Shown here: piece by piece, positions 26,561 to 34,606 of the stretch
Layout of the letters: the number at the start of each line of letters is the position of its first letter
Numbering within the stretch: position 1 is the stretch's first letter
Source of the DNA: Arthrobacter sp. YD4
GTDB lineage: Bacteria > Actinomycetota > Actinomycetes > Actinomycetales > Micrococcaceae
Length of the DNA: 64,000 nucleotides
Assembly: GCF_030410515.1 (NCBI RefSeq)
Contig: NZ_JAUHHD010000006.1
Span: forward strand, 153,169-217,168
Reading direction: 5' to 3'
The notes under the pieces: model-generated
Told to the model about the DNA's origin: nothing
Databases searched by the model: none
The model's input: the letters and a program-made list of their open reading frames with translations, nothing else
Position numbers and translations under genes: made by a program

Positions 26561-27243
26561 GGCCGGCCTCCCGGGGCGGGAGGGGCGGCGGGGTATTGGT
26601 GGTCGTCGAGCAGGGCCGCCTTGGCCCGGGCCAAGGCGGTGCCGAGGCTGGCGTCGAGCCAGCCCTGCTGGTATTCGACTTTGGCGTCGCCGCGCTGCAG
26701 GGACGTGTCCGCCACGAGCGGCAGCCCGCCGGGTTCGTCCTGCCCCTCGCGGCGCAAGACCTCGATGTCGGCCGGGTGCAGCCGGATGGCAAGGACGGTG
26801 GCGGCGTCGGACCCGGAGAGGGCGCGGGCCAGCGCGGCGCGGGCCGTCCGGGTGCCCTCGGCGAGTTCATAGCCGAGGATGGCCTCGGCCAGTTCCAGGG
26901 CGGTGCGCGCCAGCACCTCTTCGGCGTCGTGCAGGGCCTGGACGTTGCGGTGGGCGAAGTCAGTCCGCGCGACGGCCAGGGCGCGGACGGCGCGGTCCAG
27001 GTCCTGCTGCCCGGCGGCCAGTGAGGCTGCCTGTTCGGCGGCCATCCGGTCGCGCCAGCGGCGCTGCTCCTTGGCGGCCGCGCGGACGCCGGCGGCGTAC
27101 CCGGCGGCGTGGCCCTCGGTGTAGCCGGCCTGTTCGTTGGCGGGGCCGGTGGAGCGCAGCGACGGGAAGACGATCCGGGCAGGGGCCTCCCCCGCCGCGG
27201 CCGCCGTCGTCGCGCCCGCGGCGCTCCGCCCGTCAGTAAACAT
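26557..27243 (-). CDS. fliH: Flagellar assembly protein FliH
   Basis: FliH regulates and anchors the FliI ATPase. The 228-residue protein starts MFTDGRSAAGATT. It has the Gly-spaced stretch GYTEGHAAGYAAGVRAAAKEQ (about 55-75), the GxxxG-type repeat of FliH, then a long helix and a C-terminal ATP-synthase-delta-like domain ending VEYQQGWLDASLGTALARAKAALL. The upstream part of the open frame lies in fliG and is not used. It overlaps fliG by 11 bases and fliI by four. Confidence 0.9.
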   Translation of the reverse strand: MFTDGRSAAGATTAAAAGEAPARIVFPSLRSTGPANEQAGYTEGHAAGYAAGVRAAAKEQRRWRDRMAAEQAASLAAGQQDLDRAVRALAVARTDFAHRNVQALHDAEEVLARTALELAEAILGYELAEGTRTARAALARALSGSDAATVLAIRLHPADIEVLRREGQDEPGGLPLVADTSLQRGDAKVEYQQGWLDASLGTALARAKAALLDDHQYPAAPPAPGGRP

Positions 27244-28246
27244 AGTCCTCTTCGTCCCCGCGGTGGATGACGATCTGGCCCTCGTCGACGAGCTCCCGGA
27301 TGGCGCGGACGACGGCGGCGCGCGCCTCCTCGATCTGCGAGGCGCGGAGCGGGCCGAGGGCTGCCATCTCGGATTCGAGGATCTCCAGGTTGCGGCCGGA
27401 GACGTTGGTGGTGATGGTTTCCAGGACCTGCTCGGTGGCACCCTTCATGGCCACGGCCAGGACGGAAGCGTCCAGGCCGCGGAGCACCAGCTGCACGTCA
27501 CGGCGTTCCAGCTTGATGATGTCGTCGAAGGTGACCATCTGCGCGCGGATCTCCACGGCCAGATCCGGGTCCAGCAGGTCGAGGCCGTCCAGGACCGAGC
27601 GCTCGGTGCCGGCGTCGGTCCGGTTGATGATCTCCAGCAGCGGCTGGATGCCACCCACCACCTTGGAGGCCTGCTGCGAGACGGCCGCGCCGCCGCGGAG
27701 CTTCAGGGTGTCGGCGACGATACCGATGGCCTCGGGTGCGCCGGAGCCCATGGTGGCGATACTGAGGGCGACGTCGGCGCGCAGCGAGCCGGGCAGCCCG
27801 GACATCACTGCGGAGGCCTTGCGGGGGCTCAGGTGCGCCAGGACCAGGGCGATAGTCTGCGGCAGTTCGCCGTCGATCAGGGCCAGGATCTGCACCGGCT
27901 CGATGTCCTCGAGGAACTCGAAGGACTTCCCGGCCATGTTCACGGTCAGGCGGTTTATCAGACCGGCGGCCTTCTCCGAACCGAAGGAGGCCTCCAGCAG
28001 GCCCTCGGCCAGTTCCCGGCCGCCGCGGGCGGAGCGCGGGCTGCTGAGCGCAGCCTCGTGGAAGTCCTTCATGATCTTCTCGGCGGTCTCCGGGTCCACC
28101 TTGCGGAGCCGGACGATCTCCGCGGCGATCTCCTCGGCCTCCATGTCGGTCAGCTGCGCCATCACCAGGGCTGCGTTGGTGGGGCTCATCTGCATCAGGA
28201 CGACGGCGGCGCGCTGCGTGCCGGTCAGGGCCTCACCGGTTTTCAT
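27233..28246 (-). CDS. fliG: Flagellar motor switch protein FliG
   Basis: FliG is the rotor protein that receives torque from MotA. The 337-residue product has the three expected domains: N-terminal FliF-binding part (GTQRAAVVLMQMSPTNAALVMAQL), middle domain with LAHLSPRKASAVMSGLPG, and C-terminal torque domain with QMVTFDDIIKLERRDVQLVLRGLD followed by the charged helix. A short acidic tail (RGDEEDYVY) ends the protein. Overlaps fliF by four and fliH by 11 bases. Confidence 0.95.
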   Translation of the reverse strand: MKTGEALTGTQRAAVVLMQMSPTNAALVMAQLTDMEAEEIAAEIVRLRKVDPETAEKIMKDFHEAALSSPRSARGGRELAEGLLEASFGSEKAAGLINRLTVNMAGKSFEFLEDIEPVQILALIDGELPQTIALVLAHLSPRKASAVMSGLPGSLRADVALSIATMGSGAPEAIGIVADTLKLRGGAAVSQQASKVVGGIQPLLEIINRTDAGTERSVLDGLDLLDPDLAVEIRAQMVTFDDIIKLERRDVQLVLRGLDASVLAVAMKGATEQVLETITTNVSGRNLEILESEMAALGPLRASQIEEARAAVVRAIRELVDEGQIVIHRGDEEDYVY

Positions 28247-29859
28247 GCCGGCTGCCTGTCATCCATCAGGCCGCGCAGGTAGTCGGCGGCCTTCTCCGGG
28301 TTGTTGGCCACCATGGCGTCGATTTCCTGCATCCGGCGCTCGGCCTCGAGGACCTCCGGGGCCGGTGCGGGCAGCGGCAGTGGCTCCAGCGGCCGCGCGA
28401 TCAGCGGGATGGCGGAGGTGGCCGGTGCGGGATCGAGCGCGGTGACGGTGGGGACCGGCGGGAGCAGGTCCAGACGTTCGCCCAGGTCCACAGGTTCCCG
28501 CTTCTGGCGGCGGCGCAGGATGATCGTGATGATGAGGGCCAGGATCAACAGGCCCAGCAGGATGCTGCCGGCGGTGACGAGGGTGCCGAAGAACGCCTGC
28601 TGCTTCTGTGCCTCGATCTCGGCCTTGGCTGCATCCAGGGAGGCGTTGGCCTGGTCGGCGGCCGCTGTGCTGAACGGGATGACCTCGACGGTGACGACGT
28701 CGCCGCGGTTCTTGTCGACGCCGGCAGCGGAGGTGACCAGGGCCGTGAGGGAGCCAATGTTCAGTCCGCCGGCGGCGGACTGGCTGACGGCCACGGAGAT
28801 GGTCTGGCGTTTGATGGCTCCCGGCGGGATGGTCCGGTCCTCGGTGACCTTGTTGACGGCGTTGTTCTTGGTCTCCGTCGTGGAGTCGAAGTTGCCGTTG
28901 CCACTGCTGCCGCCGGGCACGGAGATGTTGTCCGGGCCCAGGACGCCGGCGGCGCCTCCCCCGGTTCCGGTGTACTTCTCGGTCTTGGACGACTCGCTCA
29001 GCGGCAGGGCTCCGGCGGTGTTGGAGAAGGTCTCGCTCTTCTGCTGTGCGGATTCTCCGGTGACGTCGGCGGCGACGGCCACGGTGGAGTTGCCCGGGCC
29101 CACCACGCGGTCCAGGACGGCGCGGACGGCGTCGCCGGTGCGCTGCTGATAGTCCGTCGCCTGCTTGGAGGAACTGCCCGCCGTCGTGCCGCCGACCGTG
29201 GACAGGACGTTGCCCTGGGAGTCCACGACAGAGACGTTGGAGGGCTTGAGGTTTTCAATCGCGGCGGAGGTCAGGTGGACGATCGCCTGGACCTTGTCGC
29301 TGGAGAGGGTCACGCCGGGGGCGGTCTCGATGAAGACGGAGGCGGTGGTGTCCGGGGTCTTGGAGACGAAGACGGTCTTCTCGGGGATGGCCAGCCGGAC
29401 GGCGGCGGTCTTCACGCCCTCCATGGCGCCGATCGTGCTGGCGAGTTCGCCTTCAAGGGCGCGCTTGTAGGTGACCGACTGCTGGAACTCCGAGGACGTG
29501 ACGCCCATCTTGTCCAGCAGCGAGTAGCCGGTTGCGGCTGCGGTGGGCAGGCCGGCGGAGGCTGCCTTGAGCCGCTCGTCGTAGACCTTTTCCTGCGGCA
29601 CCAGGACGGTGGCGCCGCCGTCGCTGAGTTCGTAGGGGACGCCGTCCTTTTTCAGCTGGTCGACGACGGCGCTGGCGTCGGCGCTCTTCAGCCCGGAGAA
29701 CAGCGGCGTCAGGGTGGGCTTGGACAACCAGGCAGAGAGCGCCACGATGCCTACCACCAGGAGGGCGGCACCGATGACGGCCAGGGTGCGCTGGCCGGTG
29801 GTGAAGCTTTTGAGTCCGTTGCCGAAGCGCTGGAAGAAGATGGTGATCTGCGGAGGCAT
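28243..29859 (-). CDS. fliF: Flagellar MS-ring protein FliF
   Basis: FliF builds the MS ring, the base on which the flagellum assembles. The 538-residue protein has two membrane helices (about 25-45 and 438-460), the PrgK/YscJ ring-building domains (TPLFSGLKSADASAVVDQLKKDGVPYEL; TSSEFQQSVTYKRALEGELASTI) and the C-terminal FliG-binding segment NPEKAADYLRGLMDDRQPA. It is slightly shorter than the 552-residue Salmonella protein. Its start overlaps the fliE stop by one base. Confidence 0.95.
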   Translation of the reverse strand: MPPQITIFFQRFGNGLKSFTTGQRTLAVIGAALLVVGIVALSAWLSKPTLTPLFSGLKSADASAVVDQLKKDGVPYELSDGGATVLVPQEKVYDERLKAASAGLPTAAATGYSLLDKMGVTSSEFQQSVTYKRALEGELASTIGAMEGVKTAAVRLAIPEKTVFVSKTPDTTASVFIETAPGVTLSSDKVQAIVHLTSAAIENLKPSNVSVVDSQGNVLSTVGGTTAGSSSKQATDYQQRTGDAVRAVLDRVVGPGNSTVAVAADVTGESAQQKSETFSNTAGALPLSESSKTEKYTGTGGGAAGVLGPDNISVPGGSSGNGNFDSTTETKNNAVNKVTEDRTIPPGAIKRQTISVAVSQSAAGGLNIGSLTALVTSAAGVDKNRGDVVTVEVIPFSTAAADQANASLDAAKAEIEAQKQQAFFGTLVTAGSILLGLLILALIITIILRRRQKREPVDLGERLDLLPPVPTVTALDPAPATSAIPLIARPLEPLPLPAPAPEVLEAERRMQEIDAMVANNPEKAADYLRGLMDDRQPA

Positions 29860-30164
29860 CAGGCCTGCATCCTCATGATCTCGTTGAACGCGTCAACGCC
29901 CTTGTTGCGCAGGGACGCGACCAGTTCCAGGGTGACCTGGGCGCGGGTAGCGGCGATGGTGGCGTCCTGGATGTCGTTGAGGTTGCCGGTGACGGCGGAG
30001 ACGGCCAGCTGGTTCGACGTCGACTGGAGTTGCTGGAGGTTATCGACGGCGCCGGTGAGGGACGCCGCGAAGCCGGAACCGTCGGTACCGGACACGGCCG
30101 AGGCGCCGCCCACGTAGTCCGTGGGCATGACGCCCTGGACCGGGGCGATGGGGGAAACAGGCAT
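29859..30164 (-). CDS. fliE: Flagellar hook-basal body protein FliE
   Basis: FliE joins the MS ring to the rod and opens rod export. The 101-residue protein has the usual helical C-terminal part, ATIAATRAQVTLELVASLRNKGVDAFNEIMRMQA, where the terminal EIMRMQ(A) is the family hallmark. It starts on the last base of the flgC stop codon region and overlaps fliF by one base, so the three genes are tightly coupled. Confidence 0.94.
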   Translation of the reverse strand: MPVSPIAPVQGVMPTDYVGGASAVSGTDGSGFAASLTGAVDNLQQLQSTSNQLAVSAVTGNLNDIQDATIAATRAQVTLELVASLRNKGVDAFNEIMRMQA

Positions 30165-30556
30165 CAGGATCGTCCAATCTCAAGGGCAGCCATGTAGGTC
30201 TCACGGGCGCGGTCAACCACCTGGGCGTTGGCCTGGTAGCCGCGCTGGGCAACGATCAGGGAACCCATCTGTTCGGCCATGTCGATGTCCGGGTATTTGA
30301 CGTTGCCGTTGGCATCGGCCAGCGGGTGGTCCGGCTGGTAGACGATCCGGCCGGCGCCGCTGCCCAGGGGTGTGCTCTTGACGTAGACACCCTCGCCGCC
30401 GGTGCTCTCGGCCGCCTCCACGTACTTCTGCTGGAAGGCGTTGCCGGAGGTGGCGGAGACGTTGTTCATGTTCGCGAGGTTGTCCGAGACGGCGTCGAGC
30501 CACTTGCGGTGGACCGTGAGGGCGGAGCCGGCGATGCCGATGGCGTCAAAGGTCAT
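30164..30556 (-). CDS. flgC: Flagellar proximal rod protein FlgC
   Basis: The 130-residue protein has the axial N-terminal motif GIAGSALTVHRKWLDAVSDNLANMNN, the middle GVYVKSTP, YQPDHPLADANGNVKYPDIDMAEQM and the C-terminal LIVAQRGYQANAQVVDRARETYMAALEIGRS typical of FlgC. The ATG at 30556 overlaps the flgB stop (ATGA). The frame remains open upstream into flgB, which is a shadow. Confidence 0.95.
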   Translation of the reverse strand: MTFDAIGIAGSALTVHRKWLDAVSDNLANMNNVSATSGNAFQQKYVEAAESTGGEGVYVKSTPLGSGAGRIVYQPDHPLADANGNVKYPDIDMAEQMGSLIVAQRGYQANAQVVDRARETYMAALEIGRS

Positions 30557-30897
30557 GAGCTGGTCCTCATTGCCGAACGGACGCCGCTGAACTCGTAGCC
30601 GATCGCCCGCGAGGCGAACTGGAAGCGAAGCACGGTGTCGATGTTGGAAAGCGTCTCGGTATCCAGGTTCACGTTGTTGCCGTTGAGCTGGGTGGGTTCC
30701 AGGGAGGACGCCGTCGTGGCCTGCACACGGCCGTCGCCGGACTGCACGGACTGGGCCAGGGCATCCTCGAAGCTGACGCGCTGGGCGTGGTAGTTCGGCG
30801 TGTTGACGTTCGCGATGTTGTTCGCGATCGCACGCTGACGCTGGGACAGCCCGTTGAGGGCGCTGGCCAGGGCGGCGGAAGTCACGGATTCGAGCAC
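30553..30897 (-). CDS. flgB: Flagellar rod protein FlgB
   Basis: First gene of the long flagellar block. The 114-residue protein has the rod motif ALASALNGLSQRQRAIANNIANVNTPNYHAQRVSFEDAL and the C-terminal LSNIDTVLRFQFASRAIGYEFSGVRSAM. A sigma-28-type promoter lies 76 bases upstream (30973-30999). The genes that follow down to csrA are separated by gaps of at most 40 bases, except for the 220-base gap after flgE, the 58-base gap before fliM and none larger, so it is probably one or a few overlapping transcripts. Confidence 0.94.
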   Translation of the reverse strand: MLESVTSAALASALNGLSQRQRAIANNIANVNTPNYHAQRVSFEDALAQSVQSGDGRVQATTASSLEPTQLNGNNVNLDTETLSNIDTVLRFQFASRAIGYEFSGVRSAMRTSS

Positions 30898-30972
30898 AGA
30901 GTCCTGCCTGGGAAAGGGTGGGGCTTGGCCGATCCGTGGCCGGGAAACGAGCGATCCGTGCTCTTACTGTGG

Positions 30973-30999
30973 TTATCGGCACAGCTCAGGGCCGCGTTA
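30973..30999 (-). promoter_or_regulatory. Sigma-28-type promoter of the flgB operon
   Basis: TAAC, 15 bases, GCCGATAA on the minus strand, a full match in the -10 element to the sigma-28/SigD consensus. Transcription should begin near 30966, giving a leader of about 70 bases before flgB. Confidence 0.78.
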
Positions 31000-31067
31000 G
31001 GGAAATTTGAAACAACTTTTTCGGGAGGGTTTTGCCGACTGCCGACGACCGGGACCAGCGGCGGAAA

Positions 31068-31457
31068 TCAGCCCTGGACGTCGAGGTACACGGCCCGCGA
31101 CGGGGAGCTCAGGCTCGGGACGGTGCTGAGGGCGTGGAGCTGGCGGGAGACGTCCTTTTTGGCCGCTTCCAGGCGTTTGGCCACGCGATCCTGCGCGGCG
31201 GAGAGGGCCATGGCCCGGCGGCGGGCCTCGGGGGGCAGGGGTCCGGTGAGCACCGGCGGGCTCCAGCGTTGCACGGGCAGCGCTGACTCCGGCTGGTGCA
31301 GCGGCGCCGAGAGCGGACCGAGCGGATCATTAAGCGTTCTCTCCGCGGCAGTCACGGCCATTTCCAGGACATCCAGCACCAGGTGCCACGCGGCAGCCGC
31401 GGGATCATCCGGCTGCCCGGTGCGATTGCCCTCCCCCAAGGAATCTTGTTCAGCCAA
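31068..31457 (-). CDS. Flagellar protein in the FliT position, unrecognised family
   Basis: A 129-residue protein encoded directly after fliS (8-base overlap), where many flagellar clusters have fliT, the FliD chaperone. It is Ala/Leu-rich and mostly helical: AAAAWHLVLDVLEMAVTAAERTL near residues 20-42 and AMALSAAQDRVAKRLEAAKKDVSRQLHAL near 83-111, joined by a Pro-rich stretch. There is no motif that proves FliT. The closing segment SLSSPSRAVYLDVQG resembles small FliT-like proteins of actinobacteria only in a general way. Function inferred from position. Confidence 0.55.
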   Translation of the reverse strand: MAEQDSLGEGNRTGQPDDPAAAAWHLVLDVLEMAVTAAERTLNDPLGPLSAPLHQPESALPVQRWSPPVLTGPLPPEARRRAMALSAAQDRVAKRLEAAKKDVSRQLHALSTVPSLSSPSRAVYLDVQG

Positions 31458-31959
31458 AGCCGAGGCTCCCGCTTCCGGAGCCTGATGAGGCAGCCCATGA
31501 ACCGGCGGCGGCGAACGACGACGGCGCAGCCGCGGTCCGGGCAGGCTGTGCCGCGGGGATCGCTGCCGCCGCCTCGTGCCAGGCCTGGCGCAAGGGTTCC
31601 AGCAGGTCGATCGCCTCCCGGGTCAGCTCGTGGTTCCGCTGGATGTTGGCGTTGACCAGGGCCGTGAAGGCGTAGTTGTAGAGCCCCAGCAGCCCATCCG
31701 CGCCGTCCCAGGAGTCGGTCTTCAGGGAGGAAATCAATTCCGCGATGATGGACTGGCCATGGAGCAGGTTTTCGGAGGCGACCTGCCAGTTGGCGGCCTG
31801 CTGCGCAGTCTCTGCGCGGCCAAGGTCCAGCAGCAAACGGTCGTAGAGCATGGTCAGCAGTCGGGCCGGTGGTGCAGACAGTACGGAGTCCTCCAGGTAC
31901 TGGTTGCGCTGGCTGGTGCCGTAGCCAGCACCGAAGCCGCCGAGGGGGTTGCTTGTCAT
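31450..31959 (-). CDS. fliS: Flagellin export chaperone FliS
   Basis: FliS binds the C-terminal helices of flagellin and keeps it from polymerising in the cytoplasm. The 169-residue protein has the family pattern RNQYLEDSVLSAPPARLLTMLYDRLLLDLGRAE (residues 18-50) and GLYNYAFTALVNANIQRN. A Ser/Gly/Ala-rich tail of about 35 residues is extra compared with the normal 125-135 length. In several species FliS also contacts FliW indirectly by competing for flagellin. The start overlaps the fliD stop by one base. Confidence 0.94.
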   Translation of the reverse strand: MTSNPLGGFGAGYGTSQRNQYLEDSVLSAPPARLLTMLYDRLLLDLGRAETAQQAANWQVASENLLHGQSIIAELISSLKTDSWDGADGLLGLYNYAFTALVNANIQRNHELTREAIDLLEPLRQAWHEAAAAIPAAQPARTAAAPSSFAAAGSWAASSGSGSGSLGFG

Positions 31960-33287
31960 TACTTGGAACTTCCGGTGGAGAGGCCTGCCAACTGCGAGGA
32001 CAGCCAGGACTGTTGAGCCTTCATGTTACTCATGGCCACTTCAAGGGCCGAGTAGGTGCTCTTGAGCGTCGCTTGGCGGTCCGCGAGCCGGGTGTCCCAG
32101 TCGCTGATCTGGCTCGCCAAGTCACTGACCTCGGACTGCTGGCCCTTGATGGTGGTGGTCAGGGAGCCGGTGTAGGGATCCGAGGCAGCCGTGGCCGCCG
32201 CCGCGATCCGCCCGGCGATTTCCTGCACCTTGGCCTTCGTGCCTGCCGGGTCGGCGGCCAAGGCCGCACCGAACTTGGTCGCGTCGAATTCCATCGTGCC
32301 GGTCTTGGTGATGCTGATGCCCATATCCGACGGCGATTTCGGCGGCGTGCCGACGGGCAACGAGGCCGCCGACAGAATGTCCTGATTCACGGAACGGACC
32401 GTGCTGTCGCCGGAGAAGACGCCGGCCGAGGTCGTCGTGCCCGTGGTCGTGGTACTCGTGCTGACGGCCGTCCGGCTGGCTACGTAGGAAAAAATTCCGT
32501 TGACACCGTCCACCAGGTCCGAGGCCATCTTGGTGATGCCTGCATTGTCGCTGGCCACCGTCAGCGTTGCGGTTCCGGTGGTGACGTCCTTGGCCGTGAT
32601 GGTCACGCCGGGGAGCAGGTTGGTGAACGTGTTCGTCGAGGAGGTCACGGTCTGCGCGACGGCCGAGCCGGGCCAGAGGGTCACCTGCGCGTCCTGGGCC
32701 TTCTTGACGTCCGTATACGTCGTGCCCGCATCGGTGATGGTGAAGGCGCCGGCGGCGCCGGACTTCGCCGCGGTGAACTGGAGGCGGAAGTTTCCGCCGC
32801 CAACGTCGACCTTGCTTGCAGTGATACCCGAGCCGGAGGCGTTGACCGCGCTGACGACGTCATCCAGGCTGTTGGAGGCCGGCGTGACGGTGTAGTTCGC
32901 CCCGCCGGTGTTGATCGTCAGGGTGGTGTAGGGCCAACCGGTCACCCCGTTCACCATGGGCGTCACCGTGACCTGGGTCTGGGCGAGCTGGGTGACCTGG
33001 AAGTCGAGGGAGCCGGGCTTCGCGCCGCTCGACGTCGTCGCCGTGACGTTGGGGCTGGTCGTGGTTGCGCTATACAGGTCCAAAGCTGCAGGCTTGGCGG
33101 CGGCAGTGGCCTGCGTGGCCAGGGCGGCGACCTTGTTGTTCAGCCCCTGAAGGGCCGACACCATGTTTTGGACGTCGTAGGACTTGTTCTTGAGCAGGGT
33201 CTGGGGCAGCGCCTCGGTCTGCATGATGGAGCTGATCAGGGCGGTGGTGTCCAGTCCGCTGGCCAGTCCGTCGAGGGAAATTCCCAT
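31959..33287 (-). CDS. fliD: Flagellar filament cap protein FliD
   Basis: FliD caps the filament and promotes flagellin insertion. The 442-residue protein starts MGISLDGLASGLDTTALISSIMQTEALPQ, the FliD N-terminal signature, has a Thr/Ala-rich middle and a C-terminal coiled coil (TTTIKGQQSEVSDLASQISDWDTRLADRQATLKSTYSALEVAMSNMKAQQSWLSSQLAGLS, key part DWDTRLADRQATLKSTY). A strong Shine-Dalgarno (AAGGAGAGG) precedes the ATG. It is first in fliD-fliS-(fliT position); a terminator separates it from flagellin. No convincing sigma-28 site precedes it. Confidence 0.94.
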   Translation of the reverse strand: MGISLDGLASGLDTTALISSIMQTEALPQTLLKNKSYDVQNMVSALQGLNNKVAALATQATAAAKPAALDLYSATTTSPNVTATTSSGAKPGSLDFQVTQLAQTQVTVTPMVNGVTGWPYTTLTINTGGANYTVTPASNSLDDVVSAVNASGSGITASKVDVGGGNFRLQFTAAKSGAAGAFTITDAGTTYTDVKKAQDAQVTLWPGSAVAQTVTSSTNTFTNLLPGVTITAKDVTTGTATLTVASDNAGITKMASDLVDGVNGIFSYVASRTAVSTSTTTTGTTTSAGVFSGDSTVRSVNQDILSAASLPVGTPPKSPSDMGISITKTGTMEFDATKFGAALAADPAGTKAKVQEIAGRIAAAATAASDPYTGSLTTTIKGQQSEVSDLASQISDWDTRLADRQATLKSTYSALEVAMSNMKAQQSWLSSQLAGLSTGSSK

Positions 33288-33354
33288 CGCTGCCTCTCCT
33301 TGCTGAAGAAGTTCGTCTTTATCGCTTATTTTTTGGAGTAATGGTGTTGCACGT

Positions 33355-33392
33355 AAGGGCCGGACGATGGTTTTGCCATCATCCGGCCCTTT
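33355..33392 (-). terminator. Terminator of the flagellin gene
   Basis: AAGGGCCGGACGATGG, a five-base loop and CCATCATCCGGCCCTT form a 16-bp stem with one mismatch, between flagellin and fliD. Few T residues follow on the minus strand, so termination may be partial and allow read-through into fliD. Confidence 0.7.
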
Positions 33393-33466
33393 CGCGGTGA
33401 TCGGGGGTGTCTCTTCGTCCGACCAGGTGGAAGGCGCCTATGAACTAGAAGCCCGCCGGATCAGGC

Positions 33467-34312
33467 CTAGCGCAGGAGGGAAAGAACGCCCTGGCTGGAC
33501 TGGTTGGCCTGCGCCAGCATGGCGGTGCCTGCCTGGGACAGGATGTTCGCCTTGGTGAACTTGACCATTTCCGACGCCATGTCGACGTCGGCGATGCGGG
33601 ACTGAGCGGCCTGCAGGTTCTCACCGGCAACGTTCAGGGACTTGACAGTGTGCTCGAGGCGGTTCTGGGACGCGCCCAGATCAGCCCGGGACTTCGAAAC
33701 CGCCGCAATTGCTGCGTCGATCTTGACAATCGAGCCCTGGGCGTTGGCGCTGGTGTCGACGACGAAGTCGGCTGCGCCGGTACCCGCGGCGTCGGACAGC
33801 CCGCCGGTAGCGGTCGCGACGTCGCCGAGCTTGACGGAGATGCTGTCGGTTCCGGCAGTGCCGCCAGTTCCGACCTGGATGTTCAAAGAGCCGCCCTTGA
33901 GCAGGTCGATACCGTTGAAGTTAGTCGCCTTGGTGAGGCGGTCCAGTTCCTGACCCAACGAGTCACCTTCGGCCTTGATCGCCTTGCGGGCGTCGGCGTT
34001 GTTGGTGTCGTTCGCACCCTGGACAGCAAGGTCACGCATGCGCTGCAGGATGGAGTGAACCTCGGTCAGGGCGCCTTCGGTGGTCTGGATGACCGAGATG
34101 CCGTCCTGAGCGTTGCGGGCAGCCTGGGCCGAACCGGTGACCTGGGCCTTCAGGCCCTCGGAGATGGACAGACCTGCCGCGTCATCGCCGGCGCGGTTGA
34201 TGCGCAGGCCGGTGGACAGCTTCTCCAAGGACTTGGAGAGGTCGTTCTGGGTGGCGTTGAGGTTGCGGTACGAGTTGTTCGCCGCGAGGTTGTTGTTGAT
34301 AACGAAGCCCAT
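33467..34312 (-). CDS. hag: Flagellin
   Basis: A compact flagellin of 281 residues. The N-terminal D0/D1 domain is MGFVINNNLAANNSYRNLNATQNDLSKSLEKLSTGLRINRAGDDAAGLSISE (key block LSTGLRINRAGDDAAGLSIS), the C-terminal domain ends SRIADVDMASEMVKFTKANILSQAGTAMLAQANQSSQGVLSLLR. The variable middle is only about 60 residues, Gly/Thr/Ala-rich. It has its own sigma-28 promoter (34374-34400), a 54-base leader with two CsrA-type sites and a terminator, as expected for the most abundant flagellar protein. FliS, FliW and CsrA are all encoded in the window. Confidence 0.96.
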   Translation of the reverse strand: MGFVINNNLAANNSYRNLNATQNDLSKSLEKLSTGLRINRAGDDAAGLSISEGLKAQVTGSAQAARNAQDGISVIQTTEGALTEVHSILQRMRDLAVQGANDTNNADARKAIKAEGDSLGQELDRLTKATNFNGIDLLKGGSLNIQVGTGGTAGTDSISVKLGDVATATGGLSDAAGTGAADFVVDTSANAQGSIVKIDAAIAAVSKSRADLGASQNRLEHTVKSLNVAGENLQAAQSRIADVDMASEMVKFTKANILSQAGTAMLAQANQSSQGVLSLLR

Positions 34313-34317
34313 GGTAT

Positions 34318-34325
34318 TTCCTCCG
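34318..34325 (-). promoter_or_regulatory. Flagellin Shine-Dalgarno overlapping a CsrA-type GGA site
   Basis: ACGGAGGA, six bases before the ATG, is at the same time a strong ribosome-binding site and an ANGGA motif of the kind bound by CsrA. Confidence 0.65.
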
Positions 34326-34346
34326 TGAGTTGGGACTGTAAGCGAC

Positions 34347-34362
34347 GGCCCATCCGTGGGCC
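34347..34362 (-). promoter_or_regulatory. CsrA-type hairpin in the flagellin leader
   Basis: GGCCC-ACGGAT-GGGCC: a five-base-pair stem that presents ACGGAT in a six-base loop, the ideal form of a high-affinity CsrA site. It lies 22 bases upstream of the Shine-Dalgarno site, near the 5-prime end of the predicted mRNA, so one CsrA dimer could bridge both, as in the Bacillus hag leader. Confidence 0.65.
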
Positions 34363-34373
34363 TTCAGGAGTAG

Positions 34374-34400
34374 TTATCGCCATAGAGGGAAGACAGGTAA
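34374..34400 (-). promoter_or_regulatory. Sigma-28-type promoter of flagellin
   Basis: TTAC, 15 bases, GGCGATAA. One mismatch to GCCGATAA in the -10 box; -35 box and spacing equal to the fliM site. Confidence 0.68.
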
Positions 34401-34471
34401 GGAGAAATCGAAAATTCTTTTTTACCCACATCCTCCGGCGACGTCCCGGCAGTTATCAGCCTTATTCCTGC

Positions 34472-34498
34472 TAACACCTGCGGAAACCCTGCCGATAG
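34472..34498 (+). promoter_or_regulatory. Sigma-28-type promoter of flgN-flgK-flgL-fliW
   Basis: TAAC, 15 bases, GCCGATAG on the plus strand, divergent from the flagellin promoter 70 bases away. The leader to the ATG at 34607 is about 100 bases and has no obvious structure besides GC-rich short repeats. Confidence 0.72.
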
Positions 34499-34606
34499 TT
34501 TGTACGAACCCTGCTGCGGTCCGCACCGTCCGCACGCTGCACACGGCCGCAGTAGGTACCGCTTCACCCGCGCATCATCGACACCACTGAGGGAGCCGTC
34601 CGGATC

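Noticed and set aside
33290..33330. Sigma-28 promoter in front of fliD (AGCGATAA)
   Set aside because: The nearest TTAC lies only 11 bases upstream, not 15, so it does not fit the motif of the other sites.
34401..34460. Second flagellin promoter at GCTGATAA on the minus strand
   Set aside because: No TWAC box 15 bases upstream; the site at 34374-34400 is better placed.
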